Shown piece after piece: positions 9,858 through 18,007 of a stretch of 64,000 nt of DNA (within the stretch, counting starts at the first letter, position 1; each line of letters opens with the position of its first letter). The DNA comes from NCEH01 sp040049195 (GTDB lineage: Bacteria; Pseudomonadota; Alphaproteobacteria; Rhizobiales; Xanthobacteraceae): NCBI RefSeq assembly GCF_040049195.1, contig NZ_JBDZDL010000007.1. One strand, given 5' to 3'. Below the pieces are notes generated by a model that was not told the DNA's origin, searched no databases, and saw nothing but the letters and a program-made list of their open reading frames with translations. The translations under genes and the position numbers were made by a program.

Positions 9858-10109
9858 GTGAGGATCGCCATGATCGGCCTTATCGGAATGCTCCTCATTG
9901 GCGCAATCGCCGGCTGGCTCGCCGGCCAGCTGTATCGCGGCGGCGGGTTCGGCGCGCTCGGCAATGTGGCCGTCGGCATCGTCGGCGCGCTGATCGGCGG
10001 TTTCCTGTTCGGGAACGTCTTCATCGTCGGCGGGCTGCTGGGCCAGATCATCAGCGCCACGATCGGTGCCATAATCCTGCTGTTCGTCATCGGCCTCGTG
10101 AAGCGCTGA
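9858..10109 (+). CDS. GlsB/YeaQ/YmgE family stress-response membrane protein
   Basis: 83 residues with three hydrophobic segments and the family's repeated glycine motifs: IGAIAGWLAGQLYRGGGFG at the start, then GNVAVGIVGALIGGFLFG, then GQIISATIGAIILLFVIGLVKR. Members are small inner-membrane proteins raised under stress (transglycosylase-associated in some annotations) with no known reaction. The ATG follows GTGAGGATCGCC. It lies between ccr and ecm and may be read through into ecm, about 105 bases downstream. Confidence 0.9.
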   Translation: MRIAMIGLIGMLLIGAIAGWLAGQLYRGGGFGALGNVAVGIVGALIGGFLFGNVFIVGGLLGQIISATIGAIILLFVIGLVKR

Positions 10110-10214
10110 CCGCGCTGCGCACGTTTGCCGCCGCATCGCACATTTTCCAATCGACGACGGCCGCGTTGCAGCGCACATTATTGCAATTCTTGGGTGGAGA
10201 ATGAGGACGTGACA

Positions 10215-12188
10215 ATGACCAGCCGCGATAAACCCTGGTTGTTCCGCACCTATGCGGGTCATTCCACTGCCGCGGACTCCAACCGCCTCTACCGCTCCAA
10301 TCTGGCAAAGGGCCAGACGGGCCTTTCGGTCGCCTTCGACCTGCCCACCCAGACCGGCTACGACAGCGACCACCCCCTCGCGCGCGGCGAAGTGGGCAAG
10401 GTGGGCGTGCCGATCTCCCATCTCGGCGACATGCGGACCCTGTTCCAGGACATTCCGCTCGCCGAGATGAACACCTCCATGACCATCAACGCCTGCGCGC
10501 CCTGGCTGCTGGCGCTCTACATCGCGGCCGCCGACGAACAGGGCGCGGATCGCAAGCTGCTGCAAGGCACCACGCAGAACGACATCATCAAGGAATATCT
10601 CTCGCGCGGCACCTATGTGTTCCCGCCGGCGCCGTCCATGCGGCTCACCAAGGACGTGATCGTCTTCACGACCGAGCACCTGCCGCGCTGGAATCCCATG
10701 AATGTGTGCTCCTACCATCTGCAGGAGGCCGGCGCGACACCGGTGCAGGAGCTCGCCTTCGCGCTCGCCAACGCCATCGCCATTCTCGACACGGTGAAGA
10801 ATTCCGGCGAGGCGGACGGCGCCGTGTTCGGCGAGGTGGTGGGCCGCATCTCCTTCTTCGTGAACGCCGGCATGCGGTTCATTACCGAGATGTGCAAGAT
10901 GCGCGCGTTCGTGGATCTGTGGGACGAGATCTGCGTCAACCGCTACGGCATCACCGACCCGAAGCAGAAGCTGTTCCGATATGGCGTGCAGGTGAATTCG
11001 CTCGGCCTCACCGAGCAGCAGCCCGAGAACAACGTCTATCGTATCCTGCTGGAAATGCTGGCGGTGACGCTCTCCAAGAAGGCGCGCGCCCGCGCCGTGC
11101 AACTGCCGGCCTGGAACGAGGCGCTCGGCCTGCCGCGCTCGTTCGACCAGCAATGGTCGCTGCGCATGCAGCAGGTGGTGGCCTATGAAACCGACCTGCT
11201 GGAATATGGCGACATCTTCGACGGCTCGACCGAGATCGCCAAGAAGGTCGAGGCGCTGAAGGACGAGGCGCGGGACGAACTGGCCCGCATCGAGGCCATG
11301 GGCGGCGCGGTCGCGGCGGTCGAGAACAGCTACATGAAGCAGGCGCTGGTGGAATCCAACACCCGCCGGCTGGAGAACATCGAGCGCGGCGAGCAGGTGG
11401 TGGTCGGCGTCAACCGCTGGACTGAGACCGAGCCGTCCCCCCTCACCACGGGCGAAGGCTCCATCCTCACCGTGCCCGAGCATGTGGAGCCGGAGCAGAT
11501 CGCCCGCCTCCAGGCCTGGCGCGCCGCGCGCGATCCGGCGGCGGTGGAGGCGGCGCTGGCCGGCCTGCGCAGCGCCGCGCAGGAAGGCCGCAACATCATG
11601 GAGCCCTCCATCGTCTGTGCGAAGGCGGGCATCACCACCGGGGAATGGGGCGCGTGCCTGCGCGAAGTGTTCGGCGAATATCGCGCGCCCACCGGCGTCG
11701 GCCGCGCCGCGCGGATCGACACCAAGGGCCTGGACGAGGTGCGCGCCGGCGTCGAGGCGGTCTCCGCCAAGCTCGGCCGCCGCATCAAGTTCCTGGTGGG
11801 CAAGCCGGGCCTGGACGGCCATTCCAACGGCGCCGAGCAGATCGCCGTGCGCGCCCGCGATGCCGGCATGGAAGTGGTCTATGAGGGCATCCGCCTCACC
11901 CCGGCGGAAATCGTCAATGCCGCGCTGGAGGAGAGCGTCCATGTCATCGGCCTGTCCATCCTCTCCGGCTCCCACGTGCCTTTGGTGCGCGACGTGATGG
12001 ACCGCCTGCGCGCCGAGGGACTGACCGACGTGCCGGTGGTGGTCGGCGGCATCATTCCGCCCGAGGACGAAGCCCAGCTCAAGGCGATCGGCGTGGCGGC
12101 GGTCTATACGCCGAAGAATTTCGAGCTGAACCGCATCATGGCGGACATTGTCGCGATCGTGGACCGCGAAGCCCAGAAGGCGGCCTGA
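10215..12188 (+). CDS. ecm: Ethylmalonyl-CoA mutase, coenzyme B12-dependent
   Basis: About 657 residues from ATG 10215, preceded by GGAG/GAGGAC; the frame is open further up to 10125 but that stretch is Arg/Pro-rich and unlike the family. It converts ethylmalonyl-CoA to methylsuccinyl-CoA. The catalytic domain starts with KPWLFRTYAGHSTAADSN, and the substrate-binding region has LPTQTGYDSDHPLARGEVGK. The C-terminal B12 domain has the His-ligand motif D534-G-H536-S-N-G539. This single-chain form without a partner subunit is typical of Ecm/MeaA; methylmalonyl-CoA mutase is longer or has two subunits. Pairing with ccr supports the call. Confidence 0.95.
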   Translation: MTSRDKPWLFRTYAGHSTAADSNRLYRSNLAKGQTGLSVAFDLPTQTGYDSDHPLARGEVGKVGVPISHLGDMRTLFQDIPLAEMNTSMTINACAPWLLALYIAAADEQGADRKLLQGTTQNDIIKEYLSRGTYVFPPAPSMRLTKDVIVFTTEHLPRWNPMNVCSYHLQEAGATPVQELAFALANAIAILDTVKNSGEADGAVFGEVVGRISFFVNAGMRFITEMCKMRAFVDLWDEICVNRYGITDPKQKLFRYGVQVNSLGLTEQQPENNVYRILLEMLAVTLSKKARARAVQLPAWNEALGLPRSFDQQWSLRMQQVVAYETDLLEYGDIFDGSTEIAKKVEALKDEARDELARIEAMGGAVAAVENSYMKQALVESNTRRLENIERGEQVVVGVNRWTETEPSPLTTGEGSILTVPEHVEPEQIARLQAWRAARDPAAVEAALAGLRSAAQEGRNIMEPSIVCAKAGITTGEWGACLREVFGEYRAPTGVGRAARIDTKGLDEVRAGVEAVSAKLGRRIKFLVGKPGLDGHSNGAEQIAVRARDAGMEVVYEGIRLTPAEIVNAALEESVHVIGLSILSGSHVPLVRDVMDRLRAEGLTDVPVVVGGIIPPEDEAQLKAIGVAAVYTPKNFELNRIMADIVAIVDREAQKAA

Positions 12189-12227
12189 GCTTCGCTTCCC
12201 TCGCGCCGACTTCCACGCAGGAAAACA

Positions 12228-12259
12228 AAAAGAGCGCCGATCCGCATCGGCGCTCTTTT
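12228..12259. terminator. Bidirectional terminator between ecm and dctM
   Basis: Perfect 14-bp arms (12228-12241 and 12246-12259) with a CCGC loop; the arms begin with AAAA and end with TTTT, so it can end both convergent transcripts. Confidence 0.92.
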
Positions 12260-12279
12260 CTTTTGGCTGGTCGCCCCGG

Positions 12280-14211
12280 CTATTTGCCGAAATCGAGCAC
12301 GGGAGGCGGCGGGTCGCCGATATTGGGCGAGATGCTGTCGAACTGCTGCTGGATCTGGTTCTGATCCAGCGAAACACCGCCCGATTTGTAGTGCGTGACC
12401 ATCTGCGGGAACAGGATCACCAGCGCCACCATCAGAAGCTGGATGCACACGAACGGCACCGCGCCCCAATAGATCTGCCCCGTGGTCACCGGCTCCATGC
12501 GCCGTCCCGTCACGCGGTCGAGATACGGCACCTTGGGTGCCACCGAGCGCAGGAAGAACAGGGCGAAGCCGAACGGCGGATGCATGAACGAGGTCTGCAT
12601 GTTCACCGCCAGGATCACGCCGAACCAGATCAGATCGATGCCCAGCTTGTCGGCCGCCGGCCCCAGCAGCGGGATGATGATGAAGGCCAGCTCGAAATAA
12701 TCGAGGAAGAAGGCCAGCACGAACACCAGCAGGTTCACGACGATCAGGAAGCCGGTCTGGCCGCCTGGAAGCGAGGTGAGCAGTTCTTCCACCCAATGAT
12801 GCCCGTCCACCCCGTAGAAGGTGAGCGAGAACACGCGCGCGCCCAGCAGGATGAACAGCACGAAGGCCGAGAGCTTGGCGGTGGAATAGGTGGCCTGCCG
12901 CAGCAAATCGAACTTCAGCCGCCCGCGCGCGGACGCCAGCAGAATGGCGCCCACCGAGCCCATGGCGCCGCCCTCGGTCGGCGTCGCGACGCCGATGAAG
13001 ATGGTGCCGAGCACGAGGAAGATCAGCGCCAGCGGCGGCACCATGACGAACACCACCTGCTCGGCGAGCTTGGACAGCAGGCCGAGCTTGAACACCCGGT
13101 TGATGACCGCGACCACGAAGGCGAGGCCCACCGTCATGGACATGGTGAGCACGACATAATCGGCGCCGAACTTCACGCTGCCCTGCTGCATCACATAGAT
13201 GGACGCGCCGATCGCGATGGCGAGAGCGATGAACAGCGAGGGCGTCAGCAGCTTGGCGGTGCCGCTCATCACGAAATAAAGCAGCACGAACGAGGCCACG
13301 CCCCACACCGCGAGGTTCGCGACGCCGGGAATGAAGTCCGCCGTCAGCCCCGGCAGCGAGCCGGTGGTGATGAGCACCGCGAAGCCCGCCGCGGCGATCG
13401 CCCCGAGGATGCGCGAGGGCATCATCTTCTGCTGGGGATCACGCAGGTTCTGCGCTTCCAGCGGCAGGCCGGGGGTCGCGGTGGGGAAGAAGGTGGAGAT
13501 GATGAAGATATAGAGCGCGTAGAGGCAGGCGAGGATCAGGCCCGGCAGGAAGGCGCCGGTGTACATGTCGCCCACCGAGCGGTTGAGCTGGTCCGCCATC
13601 ACGATCAGCACCAGCGAGGGCGGGATGATCTGGGCGAGGGTCCCCGACGCCGCGATGACGCCGGAAGCGACGCGCCGGTCATAGCCGTAGCGCAGCATGA
13701 TCGGCAGCGAGATCAGGCCCATGGAGATGACGGAGGCCGCGACCACGCCGGTGGTGGCGGCCAGCAGCGCGCCCACGAAGATCACCGCATAGGCCAGGCC
13801 GCCCCGGATCGAGCCGAACACCTGCCCGATGGTGTCGAGCAGGTCCTCCGCCATGCCGGAGCGTTCGAGAACCAGCCCCATGAAGGTGAAGAACGGGACC
13901 GCGAGCAGCACCTCGTTGTTCATGGTGCCGTAGACGCGCTCCGGCAGCGCCTGGAGGAAATCCGGGCGGAACAGGCCGAGCTCGATGCCGATGAGGCCGA
14001 AGATGAGGCCGTTCGCGGCCAGCGCGAAGGCCACGGGATAGCCGAGCAGCAGGAACAGCACGAGGGCGCCGAACATGATCGGTGCCATGTTGTGGGTGAA
14101 CCAGCCGCGCAGGCCGGGTTCGGCGGCGAACGCGAAATCGCTGGAAACGCCGAGCAGAACCAGGGCGCAGGCGAGCACGAGGCCGACCTTGAGGGTGCGG
14201 GACGCGGACAT
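12280..14211 (-). CDS. TRAP transporter large permease (DctM type), long form
   Basis: About 643 residues from the ATG at 14211; typical DctM is ~430. Family features are the start LALAANGLIFGLIGIELG, PFFTFMGLVLERSGMAEDLLDTIGQVFGSIRGGLAYAVIFVGALLAATTGV, SGTLAQIIPPSLVLIVMADQL, and the C-terminal VFVLAFFLDYFELAFIIIPLLGP. The extra length is a central block of about 160 residues with four hydrophobic segments (around residues 300-440). It is the Na+/H+-driven membrane subunit for a carboxylate-type substrate. It is transcribed after dctQ (gap 16 bases). No DctP or TAXI binding protein is nearby. Confidence 0.9.
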   Translation of the reverse strand: MSASRTLKVGLVLACALVLLGVSSDFAFAAEPGLRGWFTHNMAPIMFGALVLFLLLGYPVAFALAANGLIFGLIGIELGLFRPDFLQALPERVYGTMNNEVLLAVPFFTFMGLVLERSGMAEDLLDTIGQVFGSIRGGLAYAVIFVGALLAATTGVVAASVISMGLISLPIMLRYGYDRRVASGVIAASGTLAQIIPPSLVLIVMADQLNRSVGDMYTGAFLPGLILACLYALYIFIISTFFPTATPGLPLEAQNLRDPQQKMMPSRILGAIAAAGFAVLITTGSLPGLTADFIPGVANLAVWGVASFVLLYFVMSGTAKLLTPSLFIALAIAIGASIYVMQQGSVKFGADYVVLTMSMTVGLAFVVAVINRVFKLGLLSKLAEQVVFVMVPPLALIFLVLGTIFIGVATPTEGGAMGSVGAILLASARGRLKFDLLRQATYSTAKLSAFVLFILLGARVFSLTFYGVDGHHWVEELLTSLPGGQTGFLIVVNLLVFVLAFFLDYFELAFIIIPLLGPAADKLGIDLIWFGVILAVNMQTSFMHPPFGFALFFLRSVAPKVPYLDRVTGRRMEPVTTGQIYWGAVPFVCIQLLMVALVILFPQMVTHYKSGGVSLDQNQIQQQFDSISPNIGDPPPPVLDFGK

Positions 14212-14227
14212 TCTTCTGTTCTCCCGC

Positions 14228-14845
14228 TCAGGCCTTGGGGGTCGTGTCGAGGGGAATGTCCACCCGCTCGGCGTCCGCCAGCAGGCGCTCCGCCTCGGCG
14301 GCGAGGGCGAGATGACCGCCCACATTCTCGTTGGGGTCTTCGATCCGCCCGGTGATGATGGCGACGCGCTTGATGAGTTCGGAGATCGCCTGGAGCAGCA
14401 GGAAGAAGAAGCCGATGGGCACCAGGGCCTTCGCCGGCCATTGGGGCAGGCCGCCGGCGTTCAGGGATTGCTCGTTGATGTTGAAGGAATTGAGCGCGAA
14501 CGGGATCGAAGTCACCAGCAGCACGATGGCGAACGGCATCAGGAAGAAGATGTGCCCGAAAATATCGATGCCGTCGCGGGTGCGCTTGGGCAGGCGCGAG
14601 CTGATAATGTCGATGCGGATGTGCTCATTGTCGATGAGCGTCCAGGACGCGCAGAGCAGGAACACCGCCGCGAATAGCACCCATTGCAATTCCAGCCAGG
14701 AATTGGAGCTGAGATCGAAGACCTTGCGGATGACCGCATTCAGCGCCGAAACCAGCACGGCCACCAGGATCAGCCATGCCACGGCCTTGCCGATGCGGAT
14801 GTTCACGGCATCGATCGCCCGGCTGAGCGCGAGCAGAATGTTCAT
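14228..14845 (-). CDS. TRAP transporter small permease (DctQ type)
   Basis: 205 residues from ATG 14845; longer starts are open to 14935 but add non-hydrophobic sequence. Four predicted membrane segments: around residues 16-38 (VAWLILVAVLVSALNAVIRK), 45-65 (LQWVLFAAVFLLCASWTLI), 88-108 and 140-160. The family W-L-E-L-Q and DNEHIRIDII motifs are present. It is long for DctQ, as is usual for partners of long DctM proteins. The first gene of a two-gene operon. The region upstream carries the promoter. Confidence 0.88.
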   Translation of the reverse strand: MNILLALSRAIDAVNIRIGKAVAWLILVAVLVSALNAVIRKVFDLSSNSWLELQWVLFAAVFLLCASWTLIDNEHIRIDIISSRLPKRTRDGIDIFGHIFFLMPFAIVLLVTSIPFALNSFNINEQSLNAGGLPQWPAKALVPIGFFFLLLQAISELIKRVAIITGRIEDPNENVGGHLALAAEAERLLADAERVDIPLDTTPKA

Positions 14846-15099
14846 TTGGGAGTGTCCCCGCATTTCCACTTGAGGCGATCTGGTGTCCACGTCGCCATTG
14901 GGCGGGCACCATAAGGGAGACCTAAATGCATTCAAGCCTCAACTATCGTCTAAGCGTCACAATGCCTGGGAGGCGTGGGCTTTCAACAGGATGAACGGGG
15001 GCATGCGGATGTGGGGGATGCGTTTTGCACGCGCACGTTTGCATCGGTGCAATGGCGCGGCGCCGATTGAAGGCATAGATGTGAGGAAATCGATCCATC

Positions 15100-15120
15100 C
15101 CGCGGAAGCGTTTTCCGCGG
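15100..15120 (+). promoter_or_regulatory. 8-bp perfect hairpin ahead of the VOC gene
   Basis: CCGCGGAA at 15100-15107 and TTCCGCGG at 15113-15120 flank a five-base loop, 33 bases before the VOC start codon. A second weaker stem (GCGCCG/CGGCGC) lies at 15124-15139, just before the GGAG ribosome site. It could be an operator or an mRNA structure; no T-tract follows, so it is not a terminator. Confidence 0.4.
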
Positions 15121-15153
15121 ATCCGCGCCGCAGACGGCGCAGGAGTTGTTCCC

Positions 15154-16032
15154 ATGTCCGTTTCTGATTTCACCCCCGCCGCAACGTCCGAGGCCGGGCT
15201 TTCCGCCGCGCTGCGGCTGGGCGCGGTCCATCTGCGCACCCGCGCGCCGGAAGCGCTCGCCGCCTTCTATGAGCAGGTGGTCGGCCTCACCCGCCTCGCG
15301 ACGCAGGATACCCGCATCGTGCTGGGTGCCGGCGAGGCGCCGATCCTCGTGCTGGAAGACGCGCCTGATGCCGTGGCTCCGCCCGCCCGCGCGCCGGGCC
15401 TGTTCCACACGGCCATCCGCGTGCCCGACCGGGCGAGCCTCGCGGTGCGGATGAACGTGCTGCGGGCGCGCGGCATTCCCTTCGCCGCCTCGGATCATCT
15501 GGTGAGCGAGGCGCTCTATCTCGACGATCCCGACGGCAATGGCATCGAAATCTATCGCGATCGCCCAAAGGCCGACTGGTTCAAGCCCGACGGCACGCTT
15601 GAGATGGCGACGCTGCGCCTCGACCTGCGCAGCCTTGCGGCAGAAAGTGCGCAGCTCGGCCCGGCGCCCGCCGGCACGGACGTGGGGCATGTCCACCTTA
15701 AGGTGAGCGACCTTGCCGCCGCGCACCGCTATTGGGTGGAACTCGCCGGGTTTGAGGTGATGGCCCGCTATCCCGGCGCCTTGTTCGTCAGCGCCGGCAA
15801 ATACCACCACCACCTCGGGCTCAACGTGTGGCACTCGCAGGATGCTGCCCCGCCACCGGCGAAGGCCAGCGGGCTGGCCTGGTTCGAGATCGTGCTTCCG
15901 CCGGCCGAGATCGCCGCGCTCAAGGCGCGCTTTGCGGCCGCCGGACAGCCGCTGGCCGAAAGCGAAGGGGCGGTGCTGCTGGTGGATCCGTCCGGCAATC
16001 ATGCGCGGGTCACGGCCGGCGGCAAAGCCTGA
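15154..16032 (+). CDS. VOC family ring-cleavage dioxygenase-like protein (CatE/COG2514)
   Basis: 292 residues with two tandem VOC (glyoxalase/bleomycin-resistance) modules: the first near residues 22-140 with LGAVHLRTRAPEALAAFYEQ and GLFHTAIRV, the second near 165-285 with VGHVHLKVSDLAAAHRYW. The His and Glu residues expected to bind metal are visible (H27, H89 region, EIYRDR). This group is annotated as catechol-2,3-dioxygenase-like, but its substrate is not established. It lacks an operon partner; ATG follows GGAG with a nine-base spacer. Confidence 0.82.
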   Translation: MSVSDFTPAATSEAGLSAALRLGAVHLRTRAPEALAAFYEQVVGLTRLATQDTRIVLGAGEAPILVLEDAPDAVAPPARAPGLFHTAIRVPDRASLAVRMNVLRARGIPFAASDHLVSEALYLDDPDGNGIEIYRDRPKADWFKPDGTLEMATLRLDLRSLAAESAQLGPAPAGTDVGHVHLKVSDLAAAHRYWVELAGFEVMARYPGALFVSAGKYHHHLGLNVWHSQDAAPPPAKASGLAWFEIVLPPAEIAALKARFAAAGQPLAESEGAVLLVDPSGNHARVTAGGKA

Positions 16033-16163
16033 GTTTTCCTTGTTTCTGAACCCGATAGGCAGATGGCTTCGGGCGTCTGTCACGGAATTGGGCTAGAATC
16101 GGACGTTGAATCGCTGGCGGCGCGGGACGCCGCCGGCTTCACTGGCCTTGGGGGGCTGCGTCC

Positions 16164-16319
16164 ATGATGACCCTGCCGTTTTTCGGTTTCTTCGTAGCGT
16201 TCGCGCTGGTTCTCGCGGGCCATCGCGTTCCGTCCATGGTGATATGGGCGCTGTCGCTGCTGGCGATGCTGACCCTGTTCAAGATGCACGCCACCGATCC
16301 TCTCAATCTCGTGCTGTGA
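16164..16319 (+). CDS. DUF5993 family small membrane protein
   Basis: 51 residues, MMTLPFFGFFVAFALVLAGH at the start, a second hydrophobic segment from about residue 25, and an end FKMHATDPLNLVL. Two membrane segments are expected. From memory this matches DUF5993, a small family seen next to dsbB genes. It sits ten bases before dsbB, so the two are almost surely one operon. The role is unknown; a helper of DsbB or a quinone-site partner is a guess. Confidence 0.8.
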   Translation: MMTLPFFGFFVAFALVLAGHRVPSMVIWALSLLAMLTLFKMHATDPLNLVL

Positions 16320-16329
16320 GGGGGATGTC

Positions 16330-16887
16330 GTGACACCCTCTTTCTCCCGCACGCTCAACGCTCTCGGGCTGCTCGCCATCACCATCGTCCTGGCGGCGGC
16401 GTTCTTCGACCAGATCGTCTTCCACGACCTGCCCTGCCCGCTCTGCCTGCTGCAGCGCGCGGGCTTCGTGGGCGCCGGCATCGGCCTCGCGCTGAACGTG
16501 AAGTTCGGCCCCCGGCCCAGCCATTATGCGATCATGATTCTCTCGGCCTTTGCCGGTGGCCTGGTCTCGGTGCGGCAGACGCTGCTGCACATCATCCCCG
16601 GCGAGGGCACCTATGGCGATGCCTTCTTCGGCATCCATTTCTATGCCTGGGCGGCGGCGGTGTTCGGCCTCATCGCCCTTGGCGGGGCGATTCTCCTGCT
16701 GTTCGACCGCCAGTTCGCTCCGGAGGCCGTGCCGGGACGCCCCACCCGTCTGGCCCTCATCGCTGTCGCGCTCGCGGCCGCGATGGCGCTGGCGAACGGG
16801 ATCTCGACCACGCTGGAATGCGGAGGCGGCATGTGTGCCGACAATCCTACCTCCTACCAATTGCTCGATCAGATGCGCGGAAAATGA
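16330..16887 (+). CDS. dsbB: Disulfide bond formation protein B (DsbB)
   Basis: 185 residues, GTG start after GAGGGG. Inner-membrane oxidase that reoxidises DsbA and passes electrons to quinone. The first periplasmic pair is CPLC (residues ~37-40, in DLPCPLCLLQR), the second is C-G-G-G-M-C near residue 170. Four membrane segments are seen. The short C-G-G-G-M-C spacing is typical of alphaproteobacterial DsbB. A stem at 16909-16935 may end the transcript, but no T-run follows. No dsbA is nearby. Confidence 0.9.
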   Translation: MTPSFSRTLNALGLLAITIVLAAAFFDQIVFHDLPCPLCLLQRAGFVGAGIGLALNVKFGPRPSHYAIMILSAFAGGLVSVRQTLLHIIPGEGTYGDAFFGIHFYAWAAAVFGLIALGGAILLLFDRQFAPEAVPGRPTRLALIAVALAAAMALANGISTTLECGGGMCADNPTSYQLLDQMRGK

Positions 16888-17000
16888 GCGACGGCTTGGC
16901 CGTGGTGCGCACTCATCACCGTTTCTGATGGGTGCGTGCATCAAAATTCTCTTTTCCTGGCGTGTGAAATGCCTGAAAAGGCGGCACGCCAGGAAGTCCC

Positions 17001-17927
17001 ATGTCCCTTTCGCCTCTTCGCCGGCTCGGCCACCGCATCAACAACGCGCCCTATCTGCTGCTCTCCATCACCGCCCTGCTCTGGGCGTGCAATATGGTGT
17101 TGGGTCGCTTCGTGGCCGGCCAGATTCCGCCCATTTCGCTGGCCTGCCTGCGCTGGGCGGGGGCGACGCTGATTCTGCTGCCCTTCTCCTACAAGCAGGT
17201 GCTCGAGGATTGGCCGCTCGTGCGGCGCAACTGGCTGATCCTGGTGCTGCTCTCGGCGTGCGGCATCGCCTGCTACAACGCCATGAGCTATTACGGGCTC
17301 CAGTACACGCAGGCCCTCAACGGCCTGCTGGTGCAGTCCGCCTCGCCGCTGCTGATCGCGCTGTGGAGCCTGCTTCTTTTCCGCGACCGGCTCTCAAAGG
17401 GCCAGATCGCCGGCATCATCATCTCGCTGCTGGGCGTGGTGGTGATCGTCAGCCGTGGTGATATCGACGTGCTGCTGCACCTCAAGCCCAATGTGGGCGA
17501 TATCTGGATTATCACGGCGCTGCTGATCTACGCCTTCTATGCGGCAAACCTGCGGGTGCGCCCGCCCATGCGTTCGCTGTCGTTTCTCACGGTCATCATG
17601 GGCATGGGCGCGGTGCTGCTCATCCCGTTCGCGCTCTGGGAGATCGCCCAGGGCCACATCCTGCACTTCAACCGCACGACGCTGTCGGTGCTGGCCTTCG
17701 TGATGACCGCGCCATCGCTGCTCGCCTATATGGCGTTCAATCGCGGTGTCGAGCTGGTGGGTGCCAATCGCGCGGCACCGTTCTTCCATCTCATGCCGGT
17801 CTTCGGCTCCGCGCTGGCGATCCTGGTGCTGGGCGAGCGATTGGAATGGTTTCACGGCGTCGGCTATGCGCTGGTGATCGCCGGCATCGCCACCGCCACC
17901 CGCGCCCGCGCTGCCGCGCCGGCCTGA
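17001..17927 (+). CDS. EamA-domain DMT-family exporter
   Basis: 308 residues with ten hydrophobic segments arranged as two EamA repeats (about 20-150 and 165-300). Typical motifs are ITALLWACNMVLGRFVAGQIPP, the repeat-1 end LLGVVVIVSRGD, and repeat-2 FFHLMPVFGSALAILVLGERLEWFHGVGYALVIAGI. An inner-membrane efflux carrier for metabolites such as amino acids; substrate unknown. ATG follows AGGAAG. A strong terminator lies just beyond it, so it forms its own unit. Confidence 0.9.
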   Translation: MSLSPLRRLGHRINNAPYLLLSITALLWACNMVLGRFVAGQIPPISLACLRWAGATLILLPFSYKQVLEDWPLVRRNWLILVLLSACGIACYNAMSYYGLQYTQALNGLLVQSASPLLIALWSLLLFRDRLSKGQIAGIIISLLGVVVIVSRGDIDVLLHLKPNVGDIWIITALLIYAFYAANLRVRPPMRSLSFLTVIMGMGAVLLIPFALWEIAQGHILHFNRTTLSVLAFVMTAPSLLAYMAFNRGVELVGANRAAPFFHLMPVFGSALAILVLGERLEWFHGVGYALVIAGIATATRARAAAPA

Positions 17928-17949
17928 CGCGCGGATTCGCAAGATAATG

Positions 17950-17985
17950 AAAAGCCGCCGGAGGCGCTCCGGCGGCCTTCTTTTT
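17950..17985. terminator. Bidirectional terminator between the EamA gene and serA
   Basis: 10-bp GC arms at 17954-17963 and 17967-17976, AAAA before and CTTCTTTTT after. Confidence 0.9.
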
Positions 17986-18007
17986 CAGCGTCCGCGATTG
18001 GCGCGCC

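Noticed and set aside
9765..12377. 870-codon open frame on the minus strand opposite ecm
   Set aside because: It is the antisense shadow of a well-identified B12 mutase in GC-rich DNA. The translation is full of His, Arg and Gly repeats and matches no family.
12148..14355. 735-codon open frame opposite the TRAP permease
   Set aside because: It is antisense to a clear DctM gene and its residues (RHHDEHH-like runs) are typical of reverse reading of GC-rich coding DNA.
14880..15100. Missing DctP between the TRAP genes and the VOC gene
   Set aside because: The 200-base gap has no frame long enough and no signal-peptide-like sequence.
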